Of a stretch of DNA of 54,662 nt, positions 1-10,871 are shown piece after piece (positions within the stretch are counted from its first letter, which is position 1; the number at the start of each line of letters is the position of its first letter). The translations under genes were made by a program, and so were the position numbers. The notes under the pieces were generated by a model. That model was not told the DNA's origin. It was given only the letters and a program-made list of their open reading frames with translations, and made no database searches. Source of the DNA: Phoronis australis (lineage: Eukaryota; Phoronida; Phoronidae); contig NMRA01000578.1 in assembly GCA_002633005.1 (NCBI GenBank), forward strand, positions 142,067-196,728, read 5' to 3'.

Positions 1-1423
1 ACCCATTCCCGGCAACATTAAATCGGAGACCAATGGAGGTGGAACTCAGAAGAATCAGAAGATGCTGTCTTCAGTCAAACCCGTTGCACTTACGACGATG
101 ACGCACTGCTCGACCAGTCGTATTCTGAGAAATCCGCAGGACACCATCAAGCACGTACTGGTCTACATATACTCGGATCCAAGGGGGTCAAGCGGTCCGG
201 ATCTCCTTTTTCCCTTGATTTTAGTGATATCAAATCTATAATTTTCAAATTGTTGAATTGGCCCCCCCCCTTTAAAAAGTCCTTGACCGACCCCCACTCC
301 TCTTAAAAATCGTGGATCCGTCCCTGATCTTTGTGTCGTCGTAAAATTGAATATTGAAAATGGTCCATTTTCGCTCTAAAACTGCGTCGTAATTGCACAC
401 CGCGGCATCATTCAGTTTCACCTATATCATGTAAGTCTGTCATATTTATCGGTTAAACCTGGGTCTGACCAAGTCTTAAACCTGATTTAAGATCTTAATA
501 CAGGTCTATAGACCTAGTTGGTGAAATGAAAACTGACTTAGACCACGTCTAAACTGGAATTAAACCAGATTTTACTAGACCAGTGGTCTACAAGTTAAGC
601 CACCTTTATGAAATAGACTGGTTGTGTCTAAAACCGGCACCACTACCCGGCAAAATTTCATAAACCCTTACCATGGGTTTTCTGTTCTAAAGAAGTGTCG
701 GGACCGAACATATGCAGAATAGTTTAAAGACTATAATTTGGCAGTAATCTTTCTCGTATACATAATTCATTGAATACACGACTTTGATCTGTTTTTACGA
801 GTTTAATTTCAGTTCTTTCAAAATTTCTAAACTCGTAAAAACATATCAAAGTCGTGTCTTCAATGAATTATGAATTGTTTAAAGACTGTACGAAAAGTAA
901 ATAATGTATACAATCTGTAAAATTTGACAACGCTTTCATTTCCGCACATCAGTGGCTCGAAATTTTCTCTTTTATTACATCATGGTTTTAAGTGTATCGT
1001 CTCTCAGGCACCTTTTCTGCACGCAATTAAGTTAGAGCCAGCTGTAATGTTCTATTTTTTCTTCAGTTCTGCTGTATAAATATGAACATTTTTGACACAC
1101 ACTTACTAGAGACTTCACAAATTTCAGATGGAGAGTGTTTGACATAGCGTGTGGCATTGTATTAGGCACCAAAAACTGTTATCGAAATGTAGTAAGGGAA
1201 TTAGTGGAACGAAGGTTTTTATAGACCTTTTTTTCTTTGCGCACGAAGGTCTACCAGTGCGCGGAGTGAAACCAGATCTCCCGATTCAACCGCGCTAATT
1301 GAGTACACTCTTGAAAGAGGTTACTCGCGAAACAAGTCGAACGTCTTGTCGACAGATCGGTTTTCAAGTACAGTCATTATTGGGCTTTAAGTCGAACAGA
1401 CGGTTATCCAAACAACAGTACAG
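1..1423. other. Upstream region of Ly6-A, no supported gene
   Basis: Positions 2-241 stay open in one forward frame, but there is no recognisable domain, start codon or splice context, so I do not call an exon. Positions 250-330 hold a C-rich run ending in GATCCGTCCCTG (315-326), a repeat terminus also seen near 53115 and inverted near 15490. A hairpin lies at 762-871. A TATAAATA-like string near 1075 is about 350 bases upstream of the Ly6-A start codon; I cannot say whether it is the promoter. The rest is AT-rich with nothing recognisable. Confidence 0.5.
722..887. repeat. Foldback (hairpin) element, possible MITE
   Basis: The arms ATAATTCATTGAA (762-774) and TTCAATGAATTAT (859-871) are exact reverse complements. 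The pairing continues inward almost unbroken through an ACGACTTTGAT / ATCAAAGTCGT block and a GTTTTTACGAGTTTA / TAAACTCGTAAAAAC block, leaving a loop of about 17 bases. An 11-base direct repeat, GTTTAAAGACT, occurs at 722-732 and 877-887 and could be a target duplication, although about 30 bases separate the left copy from the hairpin. No coding capacity. Family not recognised. Confidence 0.6.
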
Positions 1424-1463
1424 ATGAATGCCGTCGTAGTTTTTTGCGTCTTTGCTCTGGCAG
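1424..1463 (+). CDS. Ly6-A exon 1: signal peptide of a Ly6/uPAR three-finger protein
   Basis: First coding exon of a three-exon gene whose joined product is 127 residues. ATG at 1424 opens a hydrophobic stretch (MNAVVVFCVFALA), and the exon ends in a consensus donor G|GTAAGA, leaving phase 1. The signal peptide is completed by the first codons of exon 2 (GGCSA), with likely cleavage after that Ala, so the mature chain would begin at the first LU-domain cysteine pair, MDCYSC. The start was chosen because it is the only ATG giving a signal peptide in frame with the donor, and because paralogue Ly6-B has an exon of the same 40 bases with the same phase. Proteins of this family are exported and usually held on the cell surface by a GPI anchor. 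The ligand cannot be read from sequence. Confidence 0.82.
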
Positions 1464-2425
1464 GTAAGACGATAAATGCATTAAGTTTACTGCAAAATGC
1501 TCTCAACTTCGTGAATTCAAGAATTGAGTTAGGAGGGTTGACCCTATGCAGCTAACGCACATCTGGCTTTTCTGTGTTTTTAAACAACCAACTAGACATG
1601 TGGCGGTTTCACCACTATTTCACCAGAACGTCGACTGTTTCTCTGTTTATTTGGCGACGTGTTCTTTAGATTTAGATGTAGTTGGTTGTTTGTTTCAAAT
1701 ATTGCGTTGTAATGAGTAAGATTTATACTGAATTGATTTAAACCATTTATTAACACCGTATTAATTCTTCTTGACATTCTTCTGAAAGATTCGTCGTCAG
1801 AAACAATTAAGAGTCAAGCATGTTAATGTTTATGGTTACAAAATGTTTACAAAGACTCTTCATGGTGTATGATTTTTGATGAAAAATGCGACCTCACGAA
1901 TATGACGGGAACAGTGCTGTAAAGCAACTACTAGTAAAAGACTAAACCGTGTTGTTTAAATTAGGTCAGTATAATCCGATTCGGCACTCAAAACCGCAGG
2001 GGCAGGATGCTGGGTCATGTCAGATATCGAAACAAGGAAACTACGCTCTGAGAAAAAAACAAGTGCTGTAGCTGAAAAAAAAACACACAAGCTTTTAATA
2101 AAGACCTTTCCGCCCTGCGTTTAAAGTTGCTGAACCTTTGTTTTTGCCATTTTTGGTTGGTTTTGAAATTGTTTGGTAATGAAACAAGACACGTGCACGA
2201 TAGAACATGTATGTTTTGGCAATCGCAACACTAGAAACAGTTTATAACATGAGGCAAATTCTGTAAGAACAGAGTCGTAAAATCTTGTTGACTCCTTAAA
2301 CGACGTGGCACGAATGACTTTCAAAATCTCACCTCAAACTCAAAGCAGAAACGCAGGTTCCGCGTTGACATATACTGCCATTCAAAAGCCACTGACATGC
2401 AAATTACTATTCACAACGTAAACGG

Positions 2426-2639
2426 TAGATGGTCTATAGATAAAGTTTGAGTCTAATACTGGTCAAAACGCCACCAATTGGCCAGAATACCGATAACGTC
2501 ACAAGCCAAGCTAAAGTACGTGAGATGCGGACGCAACGTCGCTAATTTTTGTAAATTTTTATTCCAGTATTAGACTTAAGCTTGATCTGTTTTCTCAACT
2601 GGATGTCTCAAAATTTTGATGCTTTTAGATGGTCTACAG
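2426..2639. repeat. Insertion-like segment with inverted arms and a flanking direct repeat
   Basis: Arms beginning GATAAAGTTTGAGTCTAATA (from 2439) and ending TATTAGACTTAAGCTTGATC (to 2587) pair with only a few mismatches over about 24 bases. The string TAGATGGTCTAYAG occurs at 2426-2439 and again exactly 200 bases later at 2626-2639 (13 of 14 identical), resembling a target-site duplication around the insertion. The right arm stops about 40 bases short of the right repeat, so the boundaries are not those of a simple MITE. No coding capacity. Confidence 0.5.
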
Positions 2640-3106
2640 TTACTAATCTTTTTGAAAGCGGGTATATTCGTTATAAAACGGTTTATTGCGTAAGTAAAAA
2701 CTGTTTTCTACGTTTTTAGAGTTTTGGCTTGTACACAAAAGTTACACCGTTATTTTTACCTGTTATGTTTTATGGAAGGCGCATCCTTTCTTTTTGTATA
2801 GCGTCTTTGACTACCTTCTCCTGTAATGTTATTATTGTTTTGACGAATTCTGGATAATCGCTTACTTTGAACGAATGCTGAAACACTTGAAGATGATCGG
2901 AGATACAGCAGGCAGAAGATTCTTGTCAACATAAATAGGCTAGAGGTCGGTGTACATGTATATAGTCCGACAGGTTTTAGGAATGATAGCGCCTGCTTTT
3001 CTCGCGAGTGTTTAGAATCTACGGGGAATCTTTTTGTTGTTTTACTCGACGCCTTGTCAAAAGTAAATCATAGAACACGAAACTGTGTGGAATACATTGA
3101 TTTACC

Positions 3107-3119
3107 TTGTTGTTGTTGC

Positions 3120-3151
<32 letters not shown>

Positions 3152-3179
3152 TTGTTGTTGTTGTTGTTGTTGTTGTTGT
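3107..3179. repeat. (GTT/GCT)n trinucleotide microsatellite
   Basis: About 24 trinucleotide units alternating between TTG and CTG blocks inside Ly6-A intron 1. On the minus strand it translates as poly-Asn/poly-Ser in one frame, which produces a spurious open frame; it is intronic and non-coding. Ly6-B carries a longer CAG tract in its second intron. Confidence 0.9.
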
Positions 3180-3497
3180 AAGTCACAAAGGCATTTTCAA
3201 CCCTAACCAACAGTACTATCCGAATGTTACTTGATTCCGTTCTCACTAGTCACCCAATGAGAAGCCACATTGTGTATCAGTTCACGGTGCTCCCACCTGA
3301 AAAGTTTGTTAAAACTTATGCATTCTGGTCAGGTGAGACCTTGCCCAATGCATACTCTATGCTGCTAACCAAATTTCAAATCCCAACCTGTCAGATGACA
3401 GAAATGCAACACCACTTCGTCAATACTAGTTAATAACGATTCGCCCGATCCCGAAACATTAAAATATAACCTGTCATTAAATTCATCCGCTGTTTAG

Positions 3498-3607
3498 GTG
3501 GGTGTTCGGCGATGGACTGCTACAGTTGCAGTTCTGGGGACAGAAGAAGCGATTGCTGGGTATGGCCCTCCTCTTCGAACATTCAAACTAACTGCACTGC
3601 ATGTGGG
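3498..3607 (+). CDS. Ly6-A exon 2: N-terminal half of the LU (three-finger) domain
   Basis: A 110-base exon with acceptor TTTAG| and donor GGG|GTAAGT; phase 1 in, phase 0 out. It encodes the end of the signal peptide followed by DCYSC, the standard L/x-C-Y-x-C opening of Ly6/uPAR domains, then a DRR-x2-CW-x-WP block and NC-x2-C. That gives the first five of the ten LU cysteines. The exon in Ly6-B is the same length and matches at the CSA, CY-x-C, DRR, CW, WP and NC positions, so the boundaries are well supported by paralogue comparison. Fingers 1 and 2 of the fold lie here. Confidence 0.88.
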
Positions 3608-3794
3608 GTAAGTGATCATGGCGACAGTTTTCGCGAAAAGATGATAGCTTAGTAATGTATAATACAAATGTCTTTTTGCAGGGGGCTAAAGTTTTTATGG
3701 GCCCACATATTTGTATGTGGGTGCACATTGTTCTCAACTCTGTCTGGGCGTTCGGCATCTGGCGTCTAGGCGTCCGGTGTCCGTCGTCCAAGGT

Positions 3795-4810
3795 CTGTTG
3801 CTGTATCTCCTAAACCCCTAACAGAATCTTAGTTGGAATTTGGCAAGTGTGTAACTATGCGTCTAACGACAAATAACCACGAGTTTCTAATTCCGCTGTG
3901 CCCCCTAGTGGCAGTTTTATTTTTTTCTACGTTTGCCTCTGTGTCTTAATCGGAGTTCCTTGATAGATTTTCATGAAATTCGACAAATAGACTTCTATTA
4001 AGAAGACGACAACGCCTTCCCATTTTCGGACAGATTTGATGTTTTCTGCGCCACCTGGTAGTCATTTTATGTTATTTGTGTGTCCGGTTTTCTGGCGTCC
4101 TTCTCCCCAACTGCCATGCCGCATAAAGGATCATTGTGAAAATTTAAAAATGTGTTCCTGATGAGAAGGCTACAACTGACATTGACTTTCAGACGGGTCC
4201 GACTACTGTGTCGTCCCCTAGTGGCGATTCGGTTTTTTGCGTCTACTGCCGAAGCTCCTTAACCCGAGCTTTTTGACATTTGAAAGATGTGTTTCTGTGT
4301 AGCCGAGAAAACAGTAACTAGTGTCGAACTGAGTCAGATACCGCTGTGCCCCCGAGTGGCAAAATATTTTTATTTTTCATTTTTACCTCTGTATCTTCGA
4401 AGTTCAAATATGAGTTTTCGTGAAATTTAGCAAATAGGTTTTAGACACATGCTTTCGACTACTCTGGTGCCACCTACAAGCAATTTTGCTTTATTGCGTA
4501 AACGGCTGTATCTTCTTTCTCCTTTGAAGGAACTTGCAAAATTTGGCAGATGAGCTCCTATAGTGATGGTAACTGTTCAGATGACAATGAGTTCAAGAGC
4601 AATCAAACCATAGCTTTGCCCCCTAATGTCAATTGTATTTTTTTTTTTGCAAATTCTCGGTGTAGAACAGAGAAGCTGCCGTCTTCTCAATTCGGATGGG
4701 ACATTTTAGTGATACTAAAAACACCCACAGAAGCACACTGTTTGAGGTGCTGTCGTGGGCGCATTTCAACGCTCGGCGTTGCTCTTGTTGAAGACATTTT
4801 AGTGAAATAA
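3795..4810. repeat. Degenerate tandem repeat array with recurring CCCCCTAGTGGC-like core
   Basis: Intron 2 of Ly6-A is largely an array of diverged units of roughly 120-165 bases. Each unit holds a phrase like CTGTATCTTC, then a TGAAATTTGGCAAAT-like block, then a core like TGCCCCCTAGTGGC followed by a T-rich run. Cores are visible near 3899, 4049, 4212, 4345, 4468 and 4617. Divergence is high, so the array is old. The core resembles the reverse complement of the CTCF recognition core (see findings). The open frames at 4550-4810 (+) and 4629-4883 (-) fall in or across it and are not genes. Confidence 0.7.
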
Positions 4811-4967
4811 TTGTCAGTTTTCTCATACGACAAGAGGTACACGAATTTTGAAACTTTTTAGTCGATTTATATAAAGTATTCAAGGGAGGGTAAGGCCAAA
4901 TGCTATTTTTGATAGGTTGATAACTGGCCTGTTTATAGCACTTTTAACTTAATTTTGCCTGTTTCAG

Positions 4968-5201
4968 ACCGCTCGTACCAGCGCACGTGGTCAGGACGTG
5001 ATCACGCGAATGTGCTTTAAAAGGAGTGATTGCTATGAAGCCAGGAACAATATGTTTGGAGTAAGATCACACTCGACATGCTGTTATACTAACCGTTGTA
5101 ACACCGACACACCTCCGTTATCCCAGATCAACGATGGAGCCAGAACCCTAATGCCGCTCTCGTCCGTCTTGCTTATTTCTGTACTGTTCAACATTTTGTA
5201 A
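4968..5201 (+). CDS. Ly6-A exon 3: C-terminal half of the LU domain and GPI signal
   Basis: Terminal exon, acceptor TTTCAG|, phase 0, stop at 5199-5201. It encodes the remaining five cysteines, M-C...D-C...C-C...R-C, including the family signature CCYTNRCN (CC-x4-CN). These complete the canonical ten-cysteine LU pattern with exon 2. After the domain comes a short polar spacer with small residues (INDGA) suitable as a GPI omega region, then a hydrophobic tail ending the protein (PLSSVLLISVLFNIL), the usual GPI-attachment signal. Product: secretory, surface-anchored three-finger protein. The same scaffold occurs in CD59, prostate stem cell antigen-like proteins and secreted three-finger toxins; the GPI signal argues against a secreted toxin. 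Confidence 0.88.
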   Translation, partial: TARTSARGQDVITRMCFKRSDCYEARNNMFGVRSHSTCCYTNRCNTDTPPLSQINDGARTLMPLSSVLLISVLFNIL

Positions 5202-5416
5202 AAATGAGGATCGAAAGAACAGAGAATGAAATCTATACTCTTATTTTAAACAATGTATAGTACAAAACGCAGATTTTTCTCCAGAATCAAATAAGTATAA
5301 ACATAATGATGAAAAGACTTGGTAACTATAGCTTTCAAGCCTGTACAGCTCAACGCCTCTGGTGTGTGGTATTGAGACCATGGAAACAGACAAGATACGG
5401 GCGACTGGTTCAAGGG

Positions 5417-5422
5417 AATAAA
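5417..5422 (+). terminator. Candidate poly(A) signal of Ly6-A
   Basis: AATAAA at 5417-5422, 216 bases past the Ly6-A stop codon, is the first canonical signal downstream. Distance is ordinary for a 3' UTR. No transcript evidence. Confidence 0.4.
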
Positions 5423-5599
5423 AAGGAGACGTGTGAAGGGTTGAACAAGAGGACAAGACATGCAAACTTGGCCTACATATAACGACTAGTGTGCAACATG
5501 TTGCTGTTGAAACTATTGTGTTTGGTGTCGTACAAACGAGGATGTATGATCTACTACACTACCAGTTCCTCACTGATTGTTCTCAACTACTACTCACCG

Positions 5600-6309
5600 T
5601 CAGCCAACAACGTACCAGTACAGACTTCTGTTAAGGATCCCGCCCCACCTAGCAACCCTTTTCTGGCTCCCATTGAGATTGCAGCACCTTTAACCTTCGA
5701 AGAGAACAACTCTGTTCCTGCTGACTAGTGCAGTAGCTCTACCGACTATACCTACCAATCATCAGATATTTCCGTTCAGACTCGACCAAGGCGTAATCGT
5801 CGTTCCCCTGCATATCTGGATGACTTTGTGACTTGATTACATGCGTACTTTCTGCGACTCATGGACAAAGCAGACTTTACTTGTTCTTATATAAGTGCTT
5901 AGGCTCTACTTATAAGCTTTCATCGTTAATTAAGCTAACTGTGATTCGGAAAACACCAACTGCACACACATTTACATTTAGTGTTCTACATAAGTTTATA
6001 TTTTTAACACGCCAGTTAAATTTCACTTTTAAAGACTTAACAGTTAAGTTCGCAAGAAAGGAGGAGATGTAGCGCCACCGAGTTCCTCCATTAGTTTACG
6101 CCATTGCCGTAAAGAGGTCTGACTTCCTCTTCAAGCCTTACTGTATCGCCTGCTTGGGGTACAAATATATACTCTCACATTACCGACCTTTTATTTACTT
6201 ACTGGCGTTCTGTAAAATTTTATTGATTTTGAAATAGCTCCTCAGTTAGCCAGTTAACACATATTGAGAATCACTTTCAGTATTGCATTTTATTCTGTGA
6301 TCTCGCTCT
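5600..6309 (+). mobile_element. Ty3/gypsy 3' fragment: end of pol, polypurine tract and start of LTR
   Basis: A broken frame runs from about 5600 to a stop at 5834-5836 and ends in RPRRNRRSPAYLDDFV, the basic R-x2-R-x-PP/SP-A-x-LDD tail typical of Ty3/gypsy polyproteins; an in-frame stop at 5728 separates it from the Pro-rich part upstream. At 6054-6067 is a polypurine tract (AAGAAAGGAGGAGA), immediately followed by TGTAGCG at 6068, the expected first bases of an LTR. About 240 bases of putative LTR follow before the THAP element begins at 6314. Nothing of gag, RT or integrase is visible upstream, so this is a 5'-truncated remnant sitting just downstream of Ly6-A. Confidence 0.7.
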
Positions 6310-6313
6310 TTAA

Positions 6314-7626
6314 AGGCGAATGCAACCTTTTCGTGTCCTTTTTAGCAAAAAATAAGGTTCGTTGATTATCTCAGACACATTTTCACTTATTTACTGCTTT
6401 TCGTAATTTAATTAATTACTCGTGGTCTGCTCCGGAAGTTACGTTTTCGGAGGCAAGAATTTCGCGCCAATTTCTTTTCATATAGTCTTACTGTGAGAGC
6501 AGTCGAGTCAGTCATTGTTCTATCTCGGTTCTGATAAGTTCGGTCGTCGTCAACATGCCAAGCAGTTGCTGCGTACTGGGGTGTACTCATTATCGTCTCA
6601 CGTACAGAGGAAGAACTGTCCCACTTGCCCGAGTGTCCCGCGACACACTCCCACTGGAGGGTGATCTGAGCACCCAAACTGCTTACATCTAGCCGTGTGA
6701 CTCCCTAGCCACACACCTGGCACCTTCTAAATAGCTCCAATACAAGTCTACAATGAACTTATCAAACTTAGGCTCACCGATTTGTTCATTGGCGGATGAC
6801 GAACTGTCCTCTTCACTGGGTGTCAAACTGGGCCTGTATTCACTCCCACTACTCAACATCGCTGCAGGGCTGCTTACAGGTTCTGGGCTATAGAGACAAC
6901 AGCACAGGGAGAATCACTGCTAATTCCCGTAATTGCACGCAATGTGGTACGTTCGGAGGCACGGGTGACAGTAGATGAAGTGCCTCCAGTCATCGTGTAT
7001 ATAGTGGCTACAGCTCGCGAGGCTTCTCGCTTCAAAATCGCACTTCTCGGGGTTGGCGACGGGGCAATGCCGGGAATCAACAGCGACGGTGTGGTACCCT
7101 TCTTCAGGCGTTGTTTCGCAGGGACCTTCATCAATTCGGCGTACATATCTCTGTCGTAATGTGACGGCAGAAAGTGCTTGCCACACTCGGTAACCCTCCA
7201 CTAATTTGTACGTTGCGTGGACGGGAAGCGCTGCGTTCTTCGCATGAACGAGCTAGCCAAGTACTGCGAAGTGTGTCATCCTTCGGAAAGCGACGCAAGG
7301 TACCCAAAGCACGTGTGAGACGATAATGAGTACATCGCGGCACGCAGCAACAGCGTGGCATGTTGACTGACGTGTAATCAAAAGCAAATGACTACCGAAC
7401 TTATCACAACCGAGGTAGAACAATGACTGACTCGACAGTTCTCACAGTCAGACTGTAATAAAAAGAAATTGGCGCGAAACTCTTGCCTCCCAAAACTTCA
7501 CTTCCGGAGTAGAGGGCGAGAAATTAATCAAATTACGAAAACCTGTAATTAAGTGAAAAATGTGTCTGGGATAATCAACGAACCTTATTTTTGCTAAAAG
7601 TGACATGAAAAAAGTTGCCTTCGCCT
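6314..7626 (-). mobile_element. Kolobok-like TTAA element with THAP gene, copy 1 (inverted)
   Basis: A 1313-bp element bounded by TTAA on both sides (6310-6313 and 7627-7630). Its ends begin AGGCGAATGCAACC and, on the other strand, AGGCGAAGGCAAC. The terminal inverted repeats are very long, about 285-310 bases per arm (6314-6602 and about 7319-7626), and reach into the first codons of a THAP-domain gene, so an ATG-PxxCCV-like start appears at both inner ends. THAP domains at the transposase N-terminus together with TTAA target duplications are known for the Kolobok superfamily; piggyBac shares TTAA but lacks THAP. No catalytic domain is present, so it is a non-autonomous derivative. It lies inverted relative to copy 2 at 12347-13647. 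Confidence 0.8.
6689..7361 (-). pseudogene. Decayed THAP-domain gene of copy 1
   Basis: From ATG at 7361 the minus strand reads MPRCCCVPRCTHYRLTRALG, then RRFPKDDTLR and TWLARSCEER, the C-x2-4-C zinc pair, FP motif and following helix of a THAP DNA-binding domain. After frame changes it resumes as SDYDRDMYAEL-type sequence and AKQRLKKGTTPSLLIPG, the THAP C-terminal R-R/K-L-K-K-G-A-V-P-S pattern. A Ser/Thr/Pro-rich tail follows, and a last piece, KFDKFIVDLYW, runs to a stop at 6689-6691. Several frame breaks make it non-functional as it stands. The C-x2-H zinc half is not clearly seen in one frame. Function in the intact ancestor: binding transposon ends. Confidence 0.7.
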
Positions 7627-10290
7627 TTAAGACAAGAAATTGATCTAACGCTTAGTTATTAGCATATCGCAACCTAGAAACAATTCAGTATACCATACAC
7701 ATTACCTCAGTATTTAGAAGTTATGGGTATATTCTTAGAAACTTTGTGTTTTTCTTCAAGTGGAACTTATTATGTTTGGTAAATGGAACGTAAGTTCAAT
7801 TTTCTGACTTACGTCAATAGCCACTTTTTATGAAACAAACCCGCTTCGTGCTGACTTGAGTCGTCATCCAGTATTGCAAGGTCAACATGAATGAATCATT
7901 GTTTGAGTACTGCTAGAACGTCACATTGAAATTAAAATCAACACCACCCGTATTCGGACTTTTAACAATCGAACTATAGTCTCCTGTTTGGACACAGCAG
8001 TTGTTGCAGAAAACAATGGGACACTATATTTCTGTCTACAAAAAGTCGACTCCCCCAGTCACACACTGTAGCACAAGTCGTGTCTTATTCATGTCAGAAT
8101 TCAGGTTTTATTCCATTGCGCACATACAATTTAAACAACCGTCTCCATAAAACTAAAGCCAGAAGATACGCAAGATAGGCTGTCTTTCCTGCACTATTCG
8201 GCAGCTTTTTAAGTGTTCAATGATTACGCAAGTGTCTGCTTTACGCTGTGCGTTTGACATGGATGGCACAAGCTCAGGCAGAGTGCTATTAGCACCTTAT
8301 TCTATCACGCAAAGACAGTTTGAACCACTGTCCGGGTGGATATTGCGGCTAAAGAACAGTTGGTGGTTTCTCTGAATAAATTTGGAAACCATACATTGCC
8401 TCAAACTCACGGCCGCGCCGAAAGCCAGGGAACGCAGAATACTTTACACCACTGTTGCTGTCCCGTGAATTAACAATCTCTCTGGCTCCGCAGGATTACT
8501 ATTGCAGAAACTATCACAGTAAAAGGAGATATTCGACGATTTTTTATTTGTCAAATGGCCCCAAAGCTCCGCCGTGGTACCTTTGAGACATGCAGCAATT
8601 GGGAATTTTGAACATTGATCAACATTTAGAGTTATTGTAAGTCATATCCCACATTCTCCTTTTTACGACAGTTCCATCTTTCATGCTTCTCCAAAATTTC
8701 GAGAGTGAACAGAAAAGTAATATGCAACTTCTTTTAGAGTTTTGATTTACTTTGAAGGCACACTGGCAGATGCACGGCTACATCTTTCAAGAGAAACACT
8801 CTCGCGTTATCCATAAAAATCGGCAACCCGTCACCGTTTTCTCAGAGTTACACCCTGAGGGAGTCTGCCCCCCTCCTTGGGTCCCAGTGTCTTAGGAGGT
8901 GGAGGACTAACGTACCAGGCGGCACCCCGATAGGGCAGCTGCACCGACATTAGGGCGGCGTCTCAAGCGACCAGGGTGGCAGTGGCACAAAATTAGCGAA
9001 CACCATGACGGGTCACTTCCAGGCAGCGAACATTTTAGCTAAAACTTACTAGGCTCCCATAAATTTGTCCATGAAATATGAATTATTGACGTCTCTCACT
9101 TATTCGTATAACTGGCCGGTGTTCAGAGACAAAACATGTTTTCAGTGATCTGTTTCTTAACAGCTATATTGGTAACGAGCTGTGTTTTTAAAAGCTTTGG
9201 TGAAACGTAGTCCTTCATCGACAGAACGGGATAGTTCTAAGCATTTATAGACTCGGTCACTCCTATCGTATCCCCGTGGTAGTCATTTCAAAGAAGCAAT
9301 TTACTTCGTTTGGCACAGTCGTCGTCATATAGATTACTTGTTCTATCTGCTAAAATGATTGATATTGTTGCGGATAACATGTGCAAAATGCCATTCATAT
9401 TTTAATCTTAAAAGCTGCTTTTGATGACTTCAGACCAAATCAATGAAATTATAACTGTACCTCTCACACAACAACAAAAAGAAATTCTTTGAGCTTCATT
9501 TTCATTAAGATTTTTACAAAAAGAACTTTTACACGTTTCACATGTTCCTTAAAAAGTATTTTCCAAATGGCACTTTTTCAATATGACATCATTAATTTAT
9601 ACAAATTGAGTAGTGGAGAACCAATGACGTGCTTCCGAAGCTGGGTTACGTATACGTATTGATCGTTTTCAAAAAACATGGAATCAAAAGAAAGAGCATG
9701 GCAGCATTCATTTGACGCAGAAAGACAATAGCAATTTTCCTATTACTTATTCAAATACTTAAAAGTGACGATTGTTTGTCAAAACCAGATTTCGATTTCA
9801 CTTACCAATAGCAGAGTGCGTGCAGTAGAACATCCGGTGGTCTTCAATACATCCACCAAAATCAGACGAGACTAAAAACGTTGGCTTTACCGTTTAAAGA
9901 AGTGCCGTTTGGCTTTCAGACAGCTGATATCATCCAAGCAAAAAGGAATGATACAATCTGGCAAATGTGCTAGGTGGGGATATAAATCGGCAGAAGCTCG
10001 CTTCTGGAGATACCGTGTTTGAATTCAATTGCTGCGCACCACAGATCGTTGTAACACTGCAGCCCAATGAGACTAGGACACCACTGAGAACAGCGATTAC
10101 AGAGTTCCATCTGCTTCGAGTCATCAATTACCAAAGATATGTGGAATTCCCATACCATGATTTCTTGGGACTTCTTCTTTTCATCTCTGGCTGAGCTGGT
10201 GACGAACTGTCGAATAAACACAATGTACCTCACAAGTTACAAATTATTAGAAAGCATAGGCCGGAGGGCTCACCCTTTGTCTTCATAGCC
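7627..10290. other. Gene-free stretch between the two THAP elements
   Basis: No recognisable exon, domain or RNA gene. Around 8820-9060 there is a GC-rich patch unlike the AT-rich surroundings, possibly the remains of a retroelement 5' region. Open frames at 9930-10233 occur on both strands over the same bases and carry no motif I recognise. Confidence 0.5.
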
Positions 10291-10547
10291 CTTGATTATT
10301 GGTTGTATATTATCACGTGTTCTTAGTAATTCAATTGTTTAGCTCAGTTTTCGTTAGACACACGACTGGGCCAAGTTTTATTAACAATCACAGTAATTTT
10401 AACCGACTCACTACCTTCCTAGACTTGCCTTTGTTACTACCCATCTTTTCATCTATTTATTGTTTTTGTCTTCTTCCAGTCTACTTTCATCTCCAGGAGC
10501 GGAGCTTAGGACGCACCTCATATTATTTATTAGACATATGTACATAC

Positions 10548-10871
10548 GTTGCACAGTGTAGTGTTGTTTATGAATTTGTATGCCCTATGAACGAATGTCT
10601 TCGTTCAAACGTCAAACAATGTTACATTGGTCAAACGGTTTGCAGTCTTTCCCGTCGGTTATCCATGCATCTTCAAAATGGTGTCATTCAAGATCATTTT
10701 CTGCAATACCACGCACGTAAAATCACCCGTCAAGAAATTGTGGAAAACACGTCAATTCGCTACGTGGAGCAAGATGTGCTACGTTTGAAAGTATTAGAGT
10801 CCCTTTTAATTGCTTTTGAGAAGCCTATTTTGAATGAGCAGCAAACAGGGTCGCGCCGCACGTTTGCGTGA
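10548..10871 (+). mobile_element. Penelope-like element relic: GIY-YIG endonuclease domain
   Basis: The open frame to the stop at 10869-10871 encodes a GIY-YIG-type endonuclease segment. A beta strand VVYEFVCP and a cysteine-bearing insert (CPMNECLRSNVKQ) are followed by CYIGQTVCSLSRRLSMHL, matching the x-Y-I-G-x-T...R-x2-x-H pattern with catalytic Tyr and Arg visible. A further helix-rich part then ends in ESLLIAFEKPILNEQ, where the Glu expected near the C-terminus of the nuclease is present. Penelope-like retroelements carry this domain after the reverse transcriptase, often with a zinc-finger-like cysteine insert. No RT is detectable upstream; the frame before about 10545 is hydrophobic and unconvincing. 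A 3' fragment, retaining an intact nuclease frame. Confidence 0.75.

Larger units (their letters stand above)
1464..3497 (+). other. Ly6-A intron 1
   Basis: Phase-1 intron with donor GTAAGA and acceptor TTTAG. It contains an inverted-repeat insertion at 2426-2639 and a GTT/GCT microsatellite at 3107-3179. Short open frames here, such as 3224-3433, have no homology I can recognise and no codon-usage support. The remainder shows nothing. Confidence 0.7.

Noticed and set aside
1-241. Partial exon open at the left edge
   Set aside because: Open frame of about 80 codons without recognisable motif or splice site; cannot be separated from chance.
470-620. Structured RNA or element from repeated AGACC/GGTCT strings
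   Set aside because: Only short, scattered palindromes such as AGACCAGTGGTCT; no consistent fold or second copy.
3019-3246. Poly-Asn/Ser minus-strand protein
   Set aside because: GTT/GCT microsatellite in Ly6-A intron 1.
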